In this document: positions 1-8,444 of the stretch, piece after piece
Layout of the letters: the number at the start of each line of letters is the position of its first letter
How positions within the stretch are numbered: the first letter of the stretch is position 1
NCBI RefSeq assembly: GCF_014197795.1
Contig: NZ_JACIGI010000009.1
Span: forward strand, 1-64,000
Reading direction: 5' to 3'
Length of the DNA: 64,000 bases
DNA from: Roseospira goensis
GTDB taxonomy: Bacteria > Pseudomonadota > Alphaproteobacteria > Rhodospirillales > Rhodospirillaceae
Position numbers and translations under genes: made by a program
Notes under the pieces: generated by a model
What the model was told of the DNA's origin: nothing
The model's database searches: none
The model's input: the letters and a program-made list of their open reading frames with translations, nothing else

Positions 1-456
1 AACGGGGCCTCCCTGGCAGTCTGTGTCGTGTCGCAACTACCAGTGTGTCAGACCGTCCCGTTGTCCGCCCCTCCCCGATTTTCCGTCATGAACCTGTTTT
101 TCGTTGTGGGCCCCACCGTAGTGGGCTTGCTCCTGGGGTACATCTATCAGCGGCAGATCCTGACCCGGCTTGTTCAGCGCATCGGCCTCAATCTCGTCAC
201 CCCGCTTCCCAGCGCCTGGGATGCCGCGTTCGGGCGGATCCAGGACCGTCCCTGGACATGGATCGTCGTCACCACCCACGACGACCGGAAGATCTACGGC
301 CTGTTCGGCGGCGGATCATTGGCCTCGGGCGATCCAGACAACCGCGACATTTACATCGAACACATTGCGGACGAAGCTTTCCGACTGGAGGAACGCGAGC
401 ACGGCATCTGGATCGCAGCCAGCGAGATCAAGTTCGTCGAACTCATTCCGGATTGA
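1..456 (+). CDS. DUF6338-family protein, 5' end probably outside the window
   Basis: The frame is open from base 1 to the TGA at 454-456, so the gene may start before the window; internal candidates are GTG at 28 and ATG at 88. A hydrophobic helix beginning MNLFFVVGPTVVGLLLG is followed by a small cytosolic domain. The tail pattern (W-aa-D-AF, a conserved basic DDRKIYGLFGGGS turn, DRDIYIE-like strand, GIWI and a final acidic strand) resembles the C-terminal domain of DUF6338 membrane proteins, whose function is unknown. If GTG 28 is used the protein is 142 residues, short for that family, which supports 5' truncation. The small downstream gene starts 9 bases after the stop and is likely cotranscribed. 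Confidence 0.7.
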   Translation, partial: NGASLAVCVVSQLPVCQTVPLSAPPRFSVMNLFFVVGPTVVGLLLGYIYQRQILTRLVQRIGLNLVTPLPSAWDAAFGRIQDRPWTWIVVTTHDDRKIYGLFGGGSLASGDPDNRDIYIEHIADEAFRLEEREHGIWIAASEIKFVELIPD

Positions 457-465
457 GGAGGCCCC

Positions 466-660
466 ATGCTGAACGATCGACCGCGCGGCCCATTTCTCCG
501 GCGCACCGGTGTCAAGGCTCTTGGCCTGTTGGAAACCGAGGTGATCGAACGCGGCGGCTACCGTCCCCCCCCGTCGTCCGAGGGGCCGAAGAACCCGCCG
601 ATACAATACACCAACCCGATCAAGCCGCCGCCGAAGCCGGACACGCCTGAGAAGCCGTGA
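466..660 (+). CDS. small hypothetical protein, 64 aa
   Basis: A short frame preceded by AGGAGG seven bases ahead of an ATG, directly following the DUF6338 gene. The protein is proline-rich at its C-terminus (PPPKPDTPEKP) and has no membrane segment or recognised domain. The good ribosome site and tight spacing suggest it is real and cotranscribed with the upstream gene, perhaps as a partner. No function can be assigned from sequence. Confidence 0.6.
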   Translation: MLNDRPRGPFLRRTGVKALGLLETEVIERGGYRPPPSSEGPKNPPIQYTNPIKPPPKPDTPEKP

Positions 661-687
661 CGGCGGCGCACCGCCGCCGCACCGGCC

Positions 688-2136
688 CTACACCACCACC
701 TTGCCGGGGTTGAACAGGCCGTCGGGATCGAGGGCGCGCTTGACCGTGCGCATCATCTCCAGCTCGACCGGCGCCTTCAGGCGCTCCAGTTCGGCCACCT
801 TGATACGGCCGACGCCGTGCTCGGCGGCGATGGAGCCGTCCATCTCGGTGACGATGTCGTGGACGATGCGGTTCATCTCGTCCCAGCGGGCCAGATAGGC
901 CGCCTTGTCCATGCCCGCCGGCTGGGTCAGGTTGTAGTGCACGTTGCCGTCACCGACGTGGCCGAAGGGGCACGGCCGCAGGCCCGGCAGGGCGGCGGTC
1001 ACGGCCGCGTTGGCGCGGGCGATGAAGGCCGGGATGCGCGAGACCGGCAGCGAGACGTCGTGCTTGATCGAGCCGCCCTCGAAGCCCTGGGCCTCGCTCA
1101 TCGACTCGCGCAGGCGCCACAACGCGGCCTGCTGGTCGAGGCTCTCGGCCAGCACCGCGTCCTGGATCAGGTCGGCCTCCAGGGCGGCGCCCAGCAGCGC
1201 CTCCAGGTCGTCGCGCACGCCGCCCTCGGCGCCGGCGCCGGGCCGGGCGCTCGACAGTTCGATCAGCACGTACCAGGGCCACGCCGCCTCCAGCGGATCG
1301 GCGCAGCCCGGCATGTGGCGGCAGGTGATCTCGATCCCGAAGCGGGGCATGAACTCGAACGCGGTGACGGCGTCGCCGGACCAGGCGCGGGCATGGCGCA
1401 GGAGCGCGGTGACCTTGTCCAGGTCGTCCAGCCCGCACAGCGCCGTCGCGGTGGCCACCGGCTTCGGGTACAGCCGCAGGGTGGCCGCGGTCACCAGCCC
1501 CAGCGTGCCTTCCGAGCCCACAAACAGGTGACGCAGGGCATAGCCCGCGTTGTCCTTGCCCAGGCGGCGCAGGCCGTGCCAGACGCGGCCGTCGGGCAGC
1601 ACCACCTCCAGCCCCAGCACCTGGTCGCGGGTGTTGCCGTAGCGCAGTACGCCGGTCCCGCCGGCGTTGGCGGCGATGATGCCGCCCACCTGGCACGAGC
1701 CCTCGGCCGCCAGACTGACCGGGAACAGGCAGTCGGCGTCGGCGGCGGCCCGTTGCAGGTCGGCCAGCACCACCCCGGCCTCGACGGTGGCGGTCAGATT
1801 GACCGGATCGAGATCCCGGACCCGGTTCAGGCGGGCGGTGGAGAGCACCACCTCGCGGCCGTGCTCGAACGGCACGTTGCCGCCCACCAAGCCCGTGTTG
1901 CCGCCCTGCGGCACCATCGGCACGCCGGCGGCGTGACAGGCGGCGACGACGGCGGCGGCCTCCTCGGTAGAGGCCGGTTTCACCACCGCCCGCGCCCGGC
2001 CCTGGAACAGGCCGCGCGGCTCGGTCAGGTGCGGCGCCATGGCCTCTGGCGTGGTCAGCACCGCCGCCGGCCCGACGAGGGCGACGAGGCGGTCAAGGAA
2101 GGCGTCGGCGGTCGGGGCGGGGGTATCCGGGCTCAT
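688..2136 (-). CDS. FAD-binding D-2-hydroxyacid (D-2-hydroxyglutarate type) dehydrogenase
   Basis: A 482-residue flavoprotein of the GlcD/D-lactate/D-2-hydroxyglutarate dehydrogenase family. The N-terminal half holds the PQGGNTG flavin loop (about residues 76-82) and a GSEGTLG motif; the C-terminal half has the HVGDGNVH metal/substrate signature, AEHGVGRIK and the terminal LDPDGLFNPGKV block. Such enzymes oxidise a D-2-hydroxyacid to the 2-oxoacid and pass electrons to a carrier. The start is the ATG whose first bases form ATGA with the stop of serB, so the two are translationally coupled. That partner points to D-2-hydroxyglutarate, a by-product of SerA, as a likely substrate (inference). 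D-lactate or glycolate remain possible. Confidence 0.85.
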   Translation of the reverse strand: MSPDTPAPTADAFLDRLVALVGPAAVLTTPEAMAPHLTEPRGLFQGRARAVVKPASTEEAAAVVAACHAAGVPMVPQGGNTGLVGGNVPFEHGREVVLSTARLNRVRDLDPVNLTATVEAGVVLADLQRAAADADCLFPVSLAAEGSCQVGGIIAANAGGTGVLRYGNTRDQVLGLEVVLPDGRVWHGLRRLGKDNAGYALRHLFVGSEGTLGLVTAATLRLYPKPVATATALCGLDDLDKVTALLRHARAWSGDAVTAFEFMPRFGIEITCRHMPGCADPLEAAWPWYVLIELSSARPGAGAEGGVRDDLEALLGAALEADLIQDAVLAESLDQQAALWRLRESMSEAQGFEGGSIKHDVSLPVSRIPAFIARANAAVTAALPGLRPCPFGHVGDGNVHYNLTQPAGMDKAAYLARWDEMNRIVHDIVTEMDGSIAAEHGVGRIKVAELERLKAPVELEMMRTVKRALDPDGLFNPGKVVV

Positions 2137-3137
2137 GGGGCGGGGTCCTCGGGCTCGACGAAGGCGTCGCGCGCATAGCCCTGCGCGTACAGCAGCGCGG
2201 TCAGGTCGCCGTGGCGCACCGCGGCGCGGACCTCGGCGGCGACGGCGGGGCGCGGGTGAAAGGCCACCCCCAGGCCGGCGGCCTGAAGCATGGGCACATC
2301 GTTGGCGCCGTCGCCCACCGCCAGAGTCCGCGCCAGGGGCAGGCGCAGGCGCCCGGCCTCGGCCACCAGAGTCTCCAGCTTGGCGCGGCGGTCGCGCACC
2401 GGCTCGACCACGGCGCCGGTCAGGCGGCCGTCGGCGATGACCACGTCGTTGGAGACATGGGCGTCGAAACCGCACCGGTCCACCACCCGGCCAGTGAAAT
2501 AGCGGAACCCGCCGGAGACCAGCAGGCAGCGCGCGCCATGCGCCTTCATGGTGGCGACCAGGGCGCGGGCGCCGGGGGTCAGGCGGGTGTCGGCCCAGGT
2601 CTCGGCCAGGGCGGCCTCCGGCAGGCCGGCCAGCCTGCGCACGCGCTCCCGCAGCGCCTCGGCGAAGTCCAGTTCGCCGTTCATGGCCCGCGTGGTGATG
2701 GCGGCGATGGCGTCGCGCAGGCCAGCGTGGGCGGCCAGATCGTCCAGCGTCTCCGACGTGACGATGGTGGAATCCATGTCGGCCACCAACAGCGCCTTGC
2801 GCCGGTCCGGCCCGGCGATTTGGGCCAGCACGTCGACCGGGGCATCCCCCAGGGCGGCGCGGGCGGCGCCCTCCGCCTGCTCCGGCGCCAGCCCAGCGAA
2901 GGCCAGGTCGCAGGCCTCGCCCGGCGCCAGCCAGCGCGGGCGGTCGCCTTCCGCGCCCAGGTGATCGAGGGCGCGACGCACGGCGTCGACCCGCTCTGCC
3001 GTCAGGGCCGCGGATCCGGGGGCGGCGACCAGGGTCAGCACCCGGTCCAGGCCGCGCGCGCCGGGCGAGGGATCATCGTCGCCGGGGGCGCTCAGCGGGC
3101 GGCGGGCGGGGGACGGGGTCTCCAGGGACACGGACAC
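2133..3137 (-). CDS. serB: phosphoserine phosphatase SerB
   Basis: A HAD-superfamily phosphatase performing the last step of serine biosynthesis, O-phosphoserine to serine. The DMDST motif (residues 120-124) holds the aspartyl nucleophile, LLVSGGF (about 205-211) is HAD motif II, and GDGANDVPM (about 275-283) is the Mg-binding motif IV. The N-terminal 110 residues form the ACT-like regulatory region seen in proteobacterial SerB. The annotated start is GTG at 3137, which gives a 30-residue poorly conserved extension, so a later start near residue 30 is possible. The 3' end overlaps the following FAD-dependent dehydrogenase by 4 bases (ATGA). Confidence 0.93.
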   Translation of the reverse strand: MSVSLETPSPARRPLSAPGDDDPSPGARGLDRVLTLVAAPGSAALTAERVDAVRRALDHLGAEGDRPRWLAPGEACDLAFAGLAPEQAEGAARAALGDAPVDVLAQIAGPDRRKALLVADMDSTIVTSETLDDLAAHAGLRDAIAAITTRAMNGELDFAEALRERVRRLAGLPEAALAETWADTRLTPGARALVATMKAHGARCLLVSGGFRYFTGRVVDRCGFDAHVSNDVVIADGRLTGAVVEPVRDRRAKLETLVAEAGRLRLPLARTLAVGDGANDVPMLQAAGLGVAFHPRPAVAAEVRAAVRHGDLTALLYAQGYARDAFVEPEDPAP

Positions 3138-3284
3138 GGGGCGGGGCTCCGTCGGTGGCGGGGCGGCCCGCGGCGCGCCACCCGGGGCGCGGCCGGCTCG
3201 GGCGAGGGACCTTTAGCGCGGATCGGGGCCGCATGGCAACGCGGTGGGTCGCTGGGGCGGACCAGGCGAGACTTCCAGGTGGAC

Positions 3285-3300
3285 TTGATTGCGCGATCAA
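3285..3300. promoter_or_regulatory. 16-bp inverted repeat, possible operator
   Basis: TTGATTGCGCGATCAA has 5-base arms TTGAT/ATCAA around TGCGCG. The 6-base spacer differs from the 4-base spacer of an FNR box, so FNR is not a good candidate. It is followed by TATAG and TTATAT at 3306-3320, so it may sit in a promoter region, but no gene start can be tied to it. Confidence 0.3.
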
Positions 3301-3390
3301 ATGTGTATAGCTTGGTTATATGGCGCAATGAGGAAGGATGATCCAATGGCGTAGACGCTATTGATGTCAGGTTATGGGTGAAAAGCCCGC

Positions 3391-3482
3391 TTCGAACGTG
3401 AATCGGCTTTACATTATTGATTTTACAGCCGATTGCGACAAACCGAAATCGTGCCGCGATGCCGGTTCGTCGCAATCGGCTG
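3391..3482. repeat. palindromic intergenic repeat, copy A
   Basis: A 92-bp element repeated at 23608-23702. It begins TTCGAACGTGAATCGGCT and contains three mutually complementary segments: AATCGGCT (3401-3408), AGCCGATT (3426-3433) and AATCGGCT (3474-3481). The second and third belong to a 19-base inverted repeat, AGCCGATTGCGACAAACCG against CGGTTCGTCGCAATCGGCT, with one mismatch. The alternative pairing of the first two gives a competing 8-bp hairpin. A 29-codon frame from GTG 3398 reads NRLYIIDFTAD..., and the same frame is kept in copy B. The copy lacks the extra upstream palindrome present in copy B. Confidence 0.85.
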
Positions 3483-3575
3483 TATGAAATCAGAATGCAT
3501 CATTACAGATAAAGCATGAGTGAGATCAAGTCATGATAAACCACGCCAACTTGTATTCGTTAAGGAGTTCTCGGA

Positions 3576-4016
3576 ATGCGCATTCTCGCGGTCCCAGCCT
3601 TTGCCCGTTGCCTCAAGTCTTTGGATTTCTCCGCCGCCGACGTCCGCGCAGCCATTGAAGACATGAACAACGGCCTTGTTCACGCCAATCTGGGAAGCGG
3701 CCTCTTCAAGCAACGCGTCGCCCGCCCCGGCACTGGCAAACGCGGCGGGCACAGGATCGTTCTGGCGTTCCGCGCCCACGACCGGGCGATTCTCCTGTAC
3801 GGGTTTCCAAAGGCGAAACGGGCCACACTGTCCAAGGATGAGACGGCCGCCCTGAAGAAACTGGCGGCGAAGCTTCTCGCGTATGACGCATCCCAGATCG
3901 CGCGGGCGCTCCAATCCGGGGCCCTGGTCAAATTGGTTGAACACGATGAGTTTGCAGACAATGACCCAGACCAAACCGAAGGCCCAATCAAGCCCGATCC
4001 TGGAGATGGTCCATGA
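3576..4016 (+). CDS. RelE/HigB-like toxin of a type II toxin-antitoxin pair
   Basis: A 146-residue protein whose first 120 residues look like the RelE/HigB2 family of mRNA interferases: an early strand with F-ARCLKSL, a central block with GKRGG-HRIVLAFR and ILLYGFPKAKRATLS, and a helical KDETAALKKLAAKLL region. In known pairs such toxins cleave mRNA at the ribosome. The ribosome site AAGGAG lies 8 bases before the ATG. The downstream HTH protein starts inside the end of this gene, and toxin-first order is typical of HigBA-type modules. The last 25 residues, past VEHDEF, lie in the overlap and may be dispensable. Confidence 0.8.
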   Translation: MRILAVPAFARCLKSLDFSAADVRAAIEDMNNGLVHANLGSGLFKQRVARPGTGKRGGHRIVLAFRAHDRAILLYGFPKAKRATLSKDETAALKKLAAKLLAYDASQIARALQSGALVKLVEHDEFADNDPDQTEGPIKPDPGDGP

Positions 4017-4290
4017 AACGGCCACGGGCTTGCACGAGGCCGGCCTTCTCGACACCGTCACGATGCGGGAGTTTGACGCCCTCTGCCTGCCGCCGCCCCC
4101 TGTGTTTACACCAGAGCGGATCCGGGCCTTGCGGGCCCGCTGCAACGTCAGTCAACCCGTGTTCGCGGCTTTCCTGAACGTGTCCAAGACGGCGATCGCG
4201 AGTTGGGAGTCGGGCGAAAAGAAGCCCGGCCCCACGGCTCGCAAACTGCTTGATCTCGTCGACCGCAAGGGACTCGACGTGCTGGCGTGA
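3946..4290 (+). CDS. HTH-type antitoxin (HigA/XRE-like)
   Basis: A 114-residue protein with an XRE-type helix-turn-helix in its C-terminal half (about residues 55-110): RIRALRARCNVSQPVFAAFL, SKTAIASWESGEKKP and a closing KLLDLVDRKGL helix. It should bind and neutralise the upstream toxin and autoregulate the pair. The ATG at 3946 overlaps the toxin gene by 71 bases; ATG at 3961 is an alternative, and neither has a strong ribosome site, suggesting coupling. The gene ends 9 bases from the convergent ychF. Confidence 0.8.
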   Translation: MSLQTMTQTKPKAQSSPILEMVHETATGLHEAGLLDTVTMREFDALCLPPPPVFTPERIRALRARCNVSQPVFAAFLNVSKTAIASWESGEKKPGPTARKLLDLVDRKGLDVLA

Positions 4291-4299
4291 GGATGCGCC

Positions 4300-5403
4300 C
4301 TACACGTTGAACAGGAAGTGCAGGACATCGCCGTCCTGCACCACGTAGTCCTTGCCCTCGGACCGCATCTTGCCGGCGTCCTTGGCTCCCTGTTCGCCGC
4401 CGCAGGCGATGAAATCGGCGTAGGCGATGGTTTCGGCGCGGATGAAGCCGCGTTCGAAGTCGGTGTGGATGACCCCGGCGGCCTCGGGCGCCTTGGCACC
4501 GCGCCGCACGGTCCAGGCGCGGGCCTCCTTCGGCCCCACGGTGAAGAAGGTGAGCAGGTCCAGCAGGTCGTAGCCGGCGCGGATCACCCGCGTGAGGCCG
4601 GTCTCCTCCAGGCCCAGCTCGGCCAGGAAGGCCGCCTTCTCCTCGGCCTCGTCGAGCTGCGCCACCTCGGCCTCGATGGCGGCGGAGATGACGACACAGG
4701 CCGCCCCCTCGGCCGCCGCCTTCTCCTGCACCCGGGCCGACAGCGCGTTGCCGCCGGCGGCGCGGCCCTCCTCGACATTGCAGACATAGAGCACCGGCTT
4801 GGACGACAGCAGATTGAGCTGATGGAATTGCTTCAGCGCATCGGGGTCGTCGGGCCGCGCCATGCGCGCCGGCTTGCCCTCACGCAGCAGCGCCAGCACC
4901 GGCTCCATGACCGCGATCTGGGCCTTGGCGAGCGCGTCGCCGCCCTTGGCCTTCTTGCCCAGGGGGACGATGCGCTTCTCCAGGCTCTCCAGGTCGGCCA
5001 GCAGAAGCTCGGTCTCGATGGTCTCGGCGTCGCGGATCGGGTCCACCGTGCCGTCGACGTGGGTGACGTTCTCGTCCTCGAAGCAGCGCAGCACCGAGAC
5101 GATGGCGTCGGTCTCGCGGATGTTGGCGAGGAACTGGTTGCCCAGGCCCTCGCCCTGCGAGGCGCCCCGCACCAGCCCGGCGATGTCGACGAACTCAAGC
5201 TGGGTCGGAATCACCTTGGCCGACTTCGCCAGGGCGGCGAGGTTGTCCAGACGGTCGTCCGGCACCGCGACCCGGCCCACGTTCGGCTCGATGGTGCAGA
5301 ACGGGAAGTTGGCCGCCTGCGCCGCCGCGGTCGAGGTCAGGGCGTTGAACAGGGTGGACTTGCCCACGTTGGGCAGGCCGACGATGCCGCAGTTGAATCC
5401 CAT
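4300..5403 (-). CDS. ychF: redox-regulated ATPase YchF (Obg-like)
   Basis: A 367-residue member of the YchF/OLA1 family of P-loop NTPases, universally conserved ribosome-associated proteins that prefer ATP. The protein opens with [12 protein letters not shown] (G1 loop, residues 6-17), followed by a Switch region with [12 protein letters not shown], the G3-like [10 protein letters not shown], and the C-terminal TGS domain ending in the typical [13 protein letters not shown]. The start ATG at 5403 is the one giving this canonical N-terminus; the frame stays open upstream but that stretch has no family resemblance. It follows the Fo operon on the same strand with a 127-base gap. Confidence 0.97.
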   Translation of the reverse strand: MGFNCGIVGLPNVGKSTLFNALTSTAAAQAANFPFCTIEPNVGRVAVPDDRLDNLAALAKSAKVIPTQLEFVDIAGLVRGASQGEGLGNQFLANIRETDAIVSVLRCFEDENVTHVDGTVDPIRDAETIETELLLADLESLEKRIVPLGKKAKGGDALAKAQIAVMEPVLALLREGKPARMARPDDPDALKQFHQLNLLSSKPVLYVCNVEEGRAAGGNALSARVQEKAAAEGAACVVISAAIEAEVAQLDEAEEKAAFLAELGLEETGLTRVIRAGYDLLDLLTFFTVGPKEARAWTVRRGAKAPEAAGVIHTDFERGFIRAETIAYADFIACGGEQGAKDAGKMRSEGKDYVVQDGDVLHFLFNV

Positions 5404-5530
5404 CGCACGGTCTTCCGGTTGCCGGGGCGCGGCCCGGGCGGGTGGGTCGGAAAAGCGCCGGCCCGGAACCACCGGTCCCGGGCCGTGTCGCGTCGAAAGG
5501 GGGCGGGCGCGGGGCGCGGCCCGGTCCCGG

Positions 5531-6076
5531 TCAGTGCAGGCGCTGGAGCTGCGTCGGCAGGTCCCGGATGGCGGCGTCGACCAGATCCGCCTGGCGGCGC
5601 TCGTCCATACGCTCGGCGATCAGGCGCTCGGCGGCGGCCACGGCCACGTCGACCATCTGGGCGCGCACCTCGCGCACGGCCTGGGCCTCGGCCTGGGCGA
5701 TGCGCTCCTCGGCCTGGGTCTCGCGTCGCGCGATGGTGGCCTCCAGGTCGGCGGCCGCCTGGGTGCGCAGGCGCTCGGCTTCGACCCGGGCGTGCTCGAC
5801 GATCTCGTCGGCCGTCTTCAGCGCGTCCTTGTGCTTCTGCTCGTACTCGGCCAGCAGCGCCTGGGCCTCTTCGCGCAGCGTACGGGCCTCGTCCAGCTTG
5901 CTGCGGATGCGGTCGGCCCGGCCGTCCAGCGCCCCGGTGACCTTGCCCTGGGTCTTCCACCAGACGAAGCCCACCACGATCAGGAAGGCCGCCAGAACCC
6001 AGGTCTCGGCGTGGCTGAAGAAGCCGCCGGCCACGGCGGCGTGCTCGGCGTTTTCGGCGGCGAATGCCTCGAACAT
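5531..6076 (-). CDS. atpF: ATP synthase Fo subunit b
   Basis: A 181-residue subunit b: a short N-terminus, one membrane helix around residues 24-41 ([17 protein letters not shown]), then a long charged coiled coil rich in Ala, Glu and Arg that forms the peripheral stalk reaching F1. The ATG overlaps the stop of the b' gene by one base (TGATG), so both stalk subunits are translated together. The gene is last in the Fo operon. Confidence 0.95.
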   Translation of the reverse strand: MFEAFAAENAEHAAVAGGFFSHAETWVLAAFLIVVGFVWWKTQGKVTGALDGRADRIRSKLDEARTLREEAQALLAEYEQKHKDALKTADEIVEHARVEAERLRTQAAADLEATIARRETQAEERIAQAEAQAVREVRAQMVDVAVAAAERLIAERMDERRQADLVDAAIRDLPTQLQRLH

Positions 6077-6567
6077 CAGCGGGCCTCCCGCATCACGGCG
6101 TCCACGGACGCCCGGGCGGCCGGCAGCGCGGCCGCCTCGCCCATCAGTTTGCCGGTCAGCGCCACGGTCACGTCGGCGGCGACGTCCTTGACCCCGTCCA
6201 GCGCCTCGGCGCGGGCGGCAGCGATCCGGGCCTCGCCCTCGTCAATGCGGCGGGCCAGCACCTCGCCGACCTCGCGGTTGCGCGCCTCGCTCTCGCGGCT
6301 GATCTCCTCGGCGGTCTCGCGCAGGATGGCCTGGGCCTTGCCACGGGCCTCGGCCAGGGCCGCCTCGTAGCTCTCGATGGCGGCGTCGGTGCGCGCCTTG
6401 AGGTCGGCCGCTTTGGCCAGGTCCTCGTCGATGGTGCGCTGACGGCTTTCCATGACGCCGCCCAGGCCGGGCATCACCAGTTTGACCACCAGCCGGTACA
6501 GCAGGAAAAAGAAGATGGCCAGCCAAAACAGCTGGGAGGGAAAGCTTGCGGGGTCGAACTGCGGCAT
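6076..6567 (-). CDS. atpF2: ATP synthase Fo subunit b'
   Basis: A 163-residue second, diverged b-type subunit. The N-terminus MPQFDPASFPSQLFW followed by the helix LAIFFFLLYRLVVKLVMPGL is characteristic of b' from photosynthetic and other alphaproteobacteria, and the rest is a coiled coil. With b it forms a heterodimeric peripheral stalk. ATG 6567 is preferred because the upstream open frame is a low-complexity R/G/P stretch and a purine-rich ribosome site (CCGGGAGTCCTCC) precedes this ATG. Confidence 0.95.
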   Translation of the reverse strand: MPQFDPASFPSQLFWLAIFFFLLYRLVVKLVMPGLGGVMESRQRTIDEDLAKAADLKARTDAAIESYEAALAEARGKAQAILRETAEEISRESEARNREVGEVLARRIDEGEARIAAARAEALDGVKDVAADVTVALTGKLMGEAAALPAARASVDAVMREAR

Positions 6568-6784
6568 CCTGGAGGACTCCCGGTCTTGCTCACGGCGCCT
6601 CCCGCCCCGATGCGATCCGGGGCGCGGCGGCGGCGGCCCGCGTGGCGGCCGCGGCGGGCGGCGGCCGGGCCGGGCCGGCATGGCGCGGGGCACCGCCACG
6701 GGCCGCCGGCCCCCGCGCGGCGGGCACCGGCGGGGCCGGACGGCGGCGGCACTGTGGGCGGGGCGGGCCCGCCCGCACCGCGCC

Positions 6785-7009
6785 TTAGCTGAACAGGACG
6801 ATCAGCGCGACAACCAGGGCGAAGAGCGCGATGGCCTCGGTCACGGCGAAGCCGATCCAGCCGTACAGCTCGACATTCGATTTGGCGGCCGGGTTGCGAC
6901 CGACGGTGGCGATCAGGTTGGCCCAGATGTTGCCCACACCGATACCGGACCCGATCATGCCGATGGCGGCCAGACCGGCACCAATCATCTTCGCGGCTTC
7001 AGCTTCCAT
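6785..7009 (-). CDS. atpE: ATP synthase Fo subunit c
   Basis: A 74-residue proteolipid of two membrane helices joined by the polar loop VGRNPAAKS. The first helix has the Gly-rich GAGLAAIGMIGSGIGVGN pattern, the second carries the proton-binding Glu at residue 58 in GFAVTEAIALF. A ring of these subunits drives rotation by proton flow. It lies between atpB and the b' gene with gaps of 147 and 217 bases, so it may have its own leader for the higher expression that c needs. Confidence 0.97.
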   Translation of the reverse strand: MEAEAAKMIGAGLAAIGMIGSGIGVGNIWANLIATVGRNPAAKSNVELYGWIGFAVTEAIALFALVVALIVLFS

Positions 7010-7156
7010 GTTCCCAGGTTCCCTTGGTTGAGTCGGAGGACGGAGATTCTCTCGGGGTTCTCTCGGGGTCCGGCGTCCCGCCTGTGGGGACCGTGCGCGC
7101 CGGACCGGACGGGCCGATGCCCCGCGCGGGGCGGGCGCGCCGGCCGCCGATGGCGC

Positions 7157-7882
7157 CTAGTGCATGTGGATGGCGTCGTTCAGGTAGATGCAGGTCAGGA
7201 TGACGAACACATAGGCCTGCAAGGCGGCGATGAAGAATTCCAGCACGGTGACGCCGATGACGGCGACGAACGGCACCACGCCGCCGACCACGCCCAGCGC
7301 GACCACGAACCCGGCCAGCACCTTCAGCATGATGTGACCGACCGTCATGTTGGCGAACAGTCGGACGGACAGGCTGAAGGGCCGCGACAGGTAGGAGATG
7401 ATCTCGATGGGGATCAGGATCGGCGCGGTGGCGATGGGGGCGCCGTGCGGGAAGAACATGCGCAGATAGCCGACGCCGTGACGCATGAAGCCAATGACGG
7501 TCACCGCGATGAAGATGACCAAGGCGAGCGCGCCGGTGACGACGATGTGCGAGGTGAAGGTGAAGTTGCCCGGCACCATGCCCAGCAGGTTACCGAAGAA
7601 CACGAACAGGAACAGGGCGAAGATGAAGGGGAAATAGCGCATCCCCTCCTTGCCGACATTGTCCCGCACCATGTTGGCGACGAATTCGTAGAACAGCTCG
7701 GCCAGCGACTGCATGCGCCCGGGCACCAGCGACAGCCGCCGCGTGCCGGCATAGAACAGCGCCGCCGACAGGCCGACGGCAAAGGCCATCGCCAGCGACG
7801 AGTTGGTGAAGGACAGATCGATAGGGCCCACGGCGATGGGCACGATCGGCTCGATCTGGAACTGCTCGACCGGATTCGCCAC
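7157..7882 (-). CDS. atpB: ATP synthase Fo subunit a
   Basis: A 241-residue integral membrane protein forming the proton half-channels against the c ring. The conserved C-terminal part has LSLSVRLFANMTVGHIML, which holds the essential Arg, and ends ILTCIYLNDAIHMH. The start is GTG at 7882, giving the family-typical ANPVEQFQIEP N-terminus, preceded by AAGGA 9 bases upstream. A longer open frame reaches back through a 12-bp tandem repeat and into atpI but has no family resemblance. Confidence 0.95.
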   Translation of the reverse strand: MANPVEQFQIEPIVPIAVGPIDLSFTNSSLAMAFAVGLSAALFYAGTRRLSLVPGRMQSLAELFYEFVANMVRDNVGKEGMRYFPFIFALFLFVFFGNLLGMVPGNFTFTSHIVVTGALALVIFIAVTVIGFMRHGVGYLRMFFPHGAPIATAPILIPIEIISYLSRPFSLSVRLFANMTVGHIMLKVLAGFVVALGVVGGVVPFVAVIGVTVLEFFIAALQAYVFVILTCIYLNDAIHMH

Positions 7883-7908
7883 GCTCTTGGTTCCTTCACG
7901 CTCTGGTT

Positions 7909-7956
7909 GGCCCGTTGGTCGGCCCAGTGGTCGGCCCGTTGGTCGGTCCAGTGCCG
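7909..7956. repeat. 12-bp tandem repeat, four units
   Basis: Four consecutive units of the form GGCCCGTTGGTC / GGCCCAGTGGTC lie between atpI and atpB in the leader of atpB. The last unit is degenerate. One of several short tandem arrays found at gene boundaries in this window. Confidence 0.7.
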
Positions 7957-7997
7957 GTTCGGCGTCGGTCCGGCTTGGGGCCGGGCCGACCGGGGTC

Positions 7998-8444
7998 TCA
8001 GTCCCGCCGCCGGGCCTTGCCGGCTTCGGGGTCGGCGGTGTCGCCGGCTGCGCGACGCGCCGCCTCCTCGCGTTCCTTGGCCTCGATGGCCCGGCCCAGC
8101 CCGACCGCCTCGTCCAGGCCCCGCACGACCCGGTAGACGGTGCTGACACCGGCGGCCGCGCCCAGGAACAGGAACACGACCATCAGGATCGGGGCGGTGC
8201 CCAGCCAGAGGTCCAGCAGGTAGCCGATGCCGGCACCGACCAGGACGGTGACCACCATCTCCAGGCCGATCCGCAGACCCAGCCCCATGCCGGTGCCGCG
8301 GGCCGGCCCATCGTCGGCCGCGTCCTCGTCCGCCGGCGTCGCCGCACTGCGCCCGCGACCGCGGGCGGCGCGGATGCGAGCCTCCAGGGCGTCGAGCGTC
8401 GAACGCGTGTCGCGGTCGTCGGTCACCGAAACCGCCTCATGCAA
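7998..8444 (-). CDS. atpI: AtpI-like Fo assembly protein
   Basis: A 148-residue protein with two membrane helices (GLRIGLEMVVTVLVGAGIGYLL and ILMVVFLFLGAAAGV) and charged ends, matching the AtpI/AtpZ family that heads Fo operons and helps c-ring assembly or Mg uptake. The ATG at 8444 has a weak ribosome site, and GTG at 8426, eight bases after GAGG, is a plausible alternative start. It is first in the operon atpI-B-E-b'-b. Confidence 0.88.
   Translation of the reverse strand: MHEAVSVTDDRDTRSTLDALEARIRAARGRGRSAATPADEDAADDGPARGTGMGLGLRIGLEMVVTVLVGAGIGYLLDLWLGTAPILMVVFLFLGAAAGVSTVYRVVRGLDEAVGLGRAIEAKEREEAARRAAGDTADPEAGKARRRD

Larger units (their letters stand above)
3138..3575. other. 438-bp intergenic region with anomalous AT-rich stretch
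   Basis: Lies between serB and the toxin gene. The first 100 bases are ordinary GC-rich leader; from about 3270 the sequence becomes distinctly AT-richer than the surrounding genome and carries the inverted repeat at 3285-3300 and the palindromic repeat at 3391-3482. No convincing gene is seen apart from the 30-codon frame inside the repeat. The composition suggests acquired DNA associated with the toxin-antitoxin pair. Confidence 0.6.

Noticed and set aside
3285-3300. TTGAT...ATCAA near 3290 as an FNR box
   Set aside because: The spacer is 6 bases rather than 4, and no gene starts at a suitable distance.
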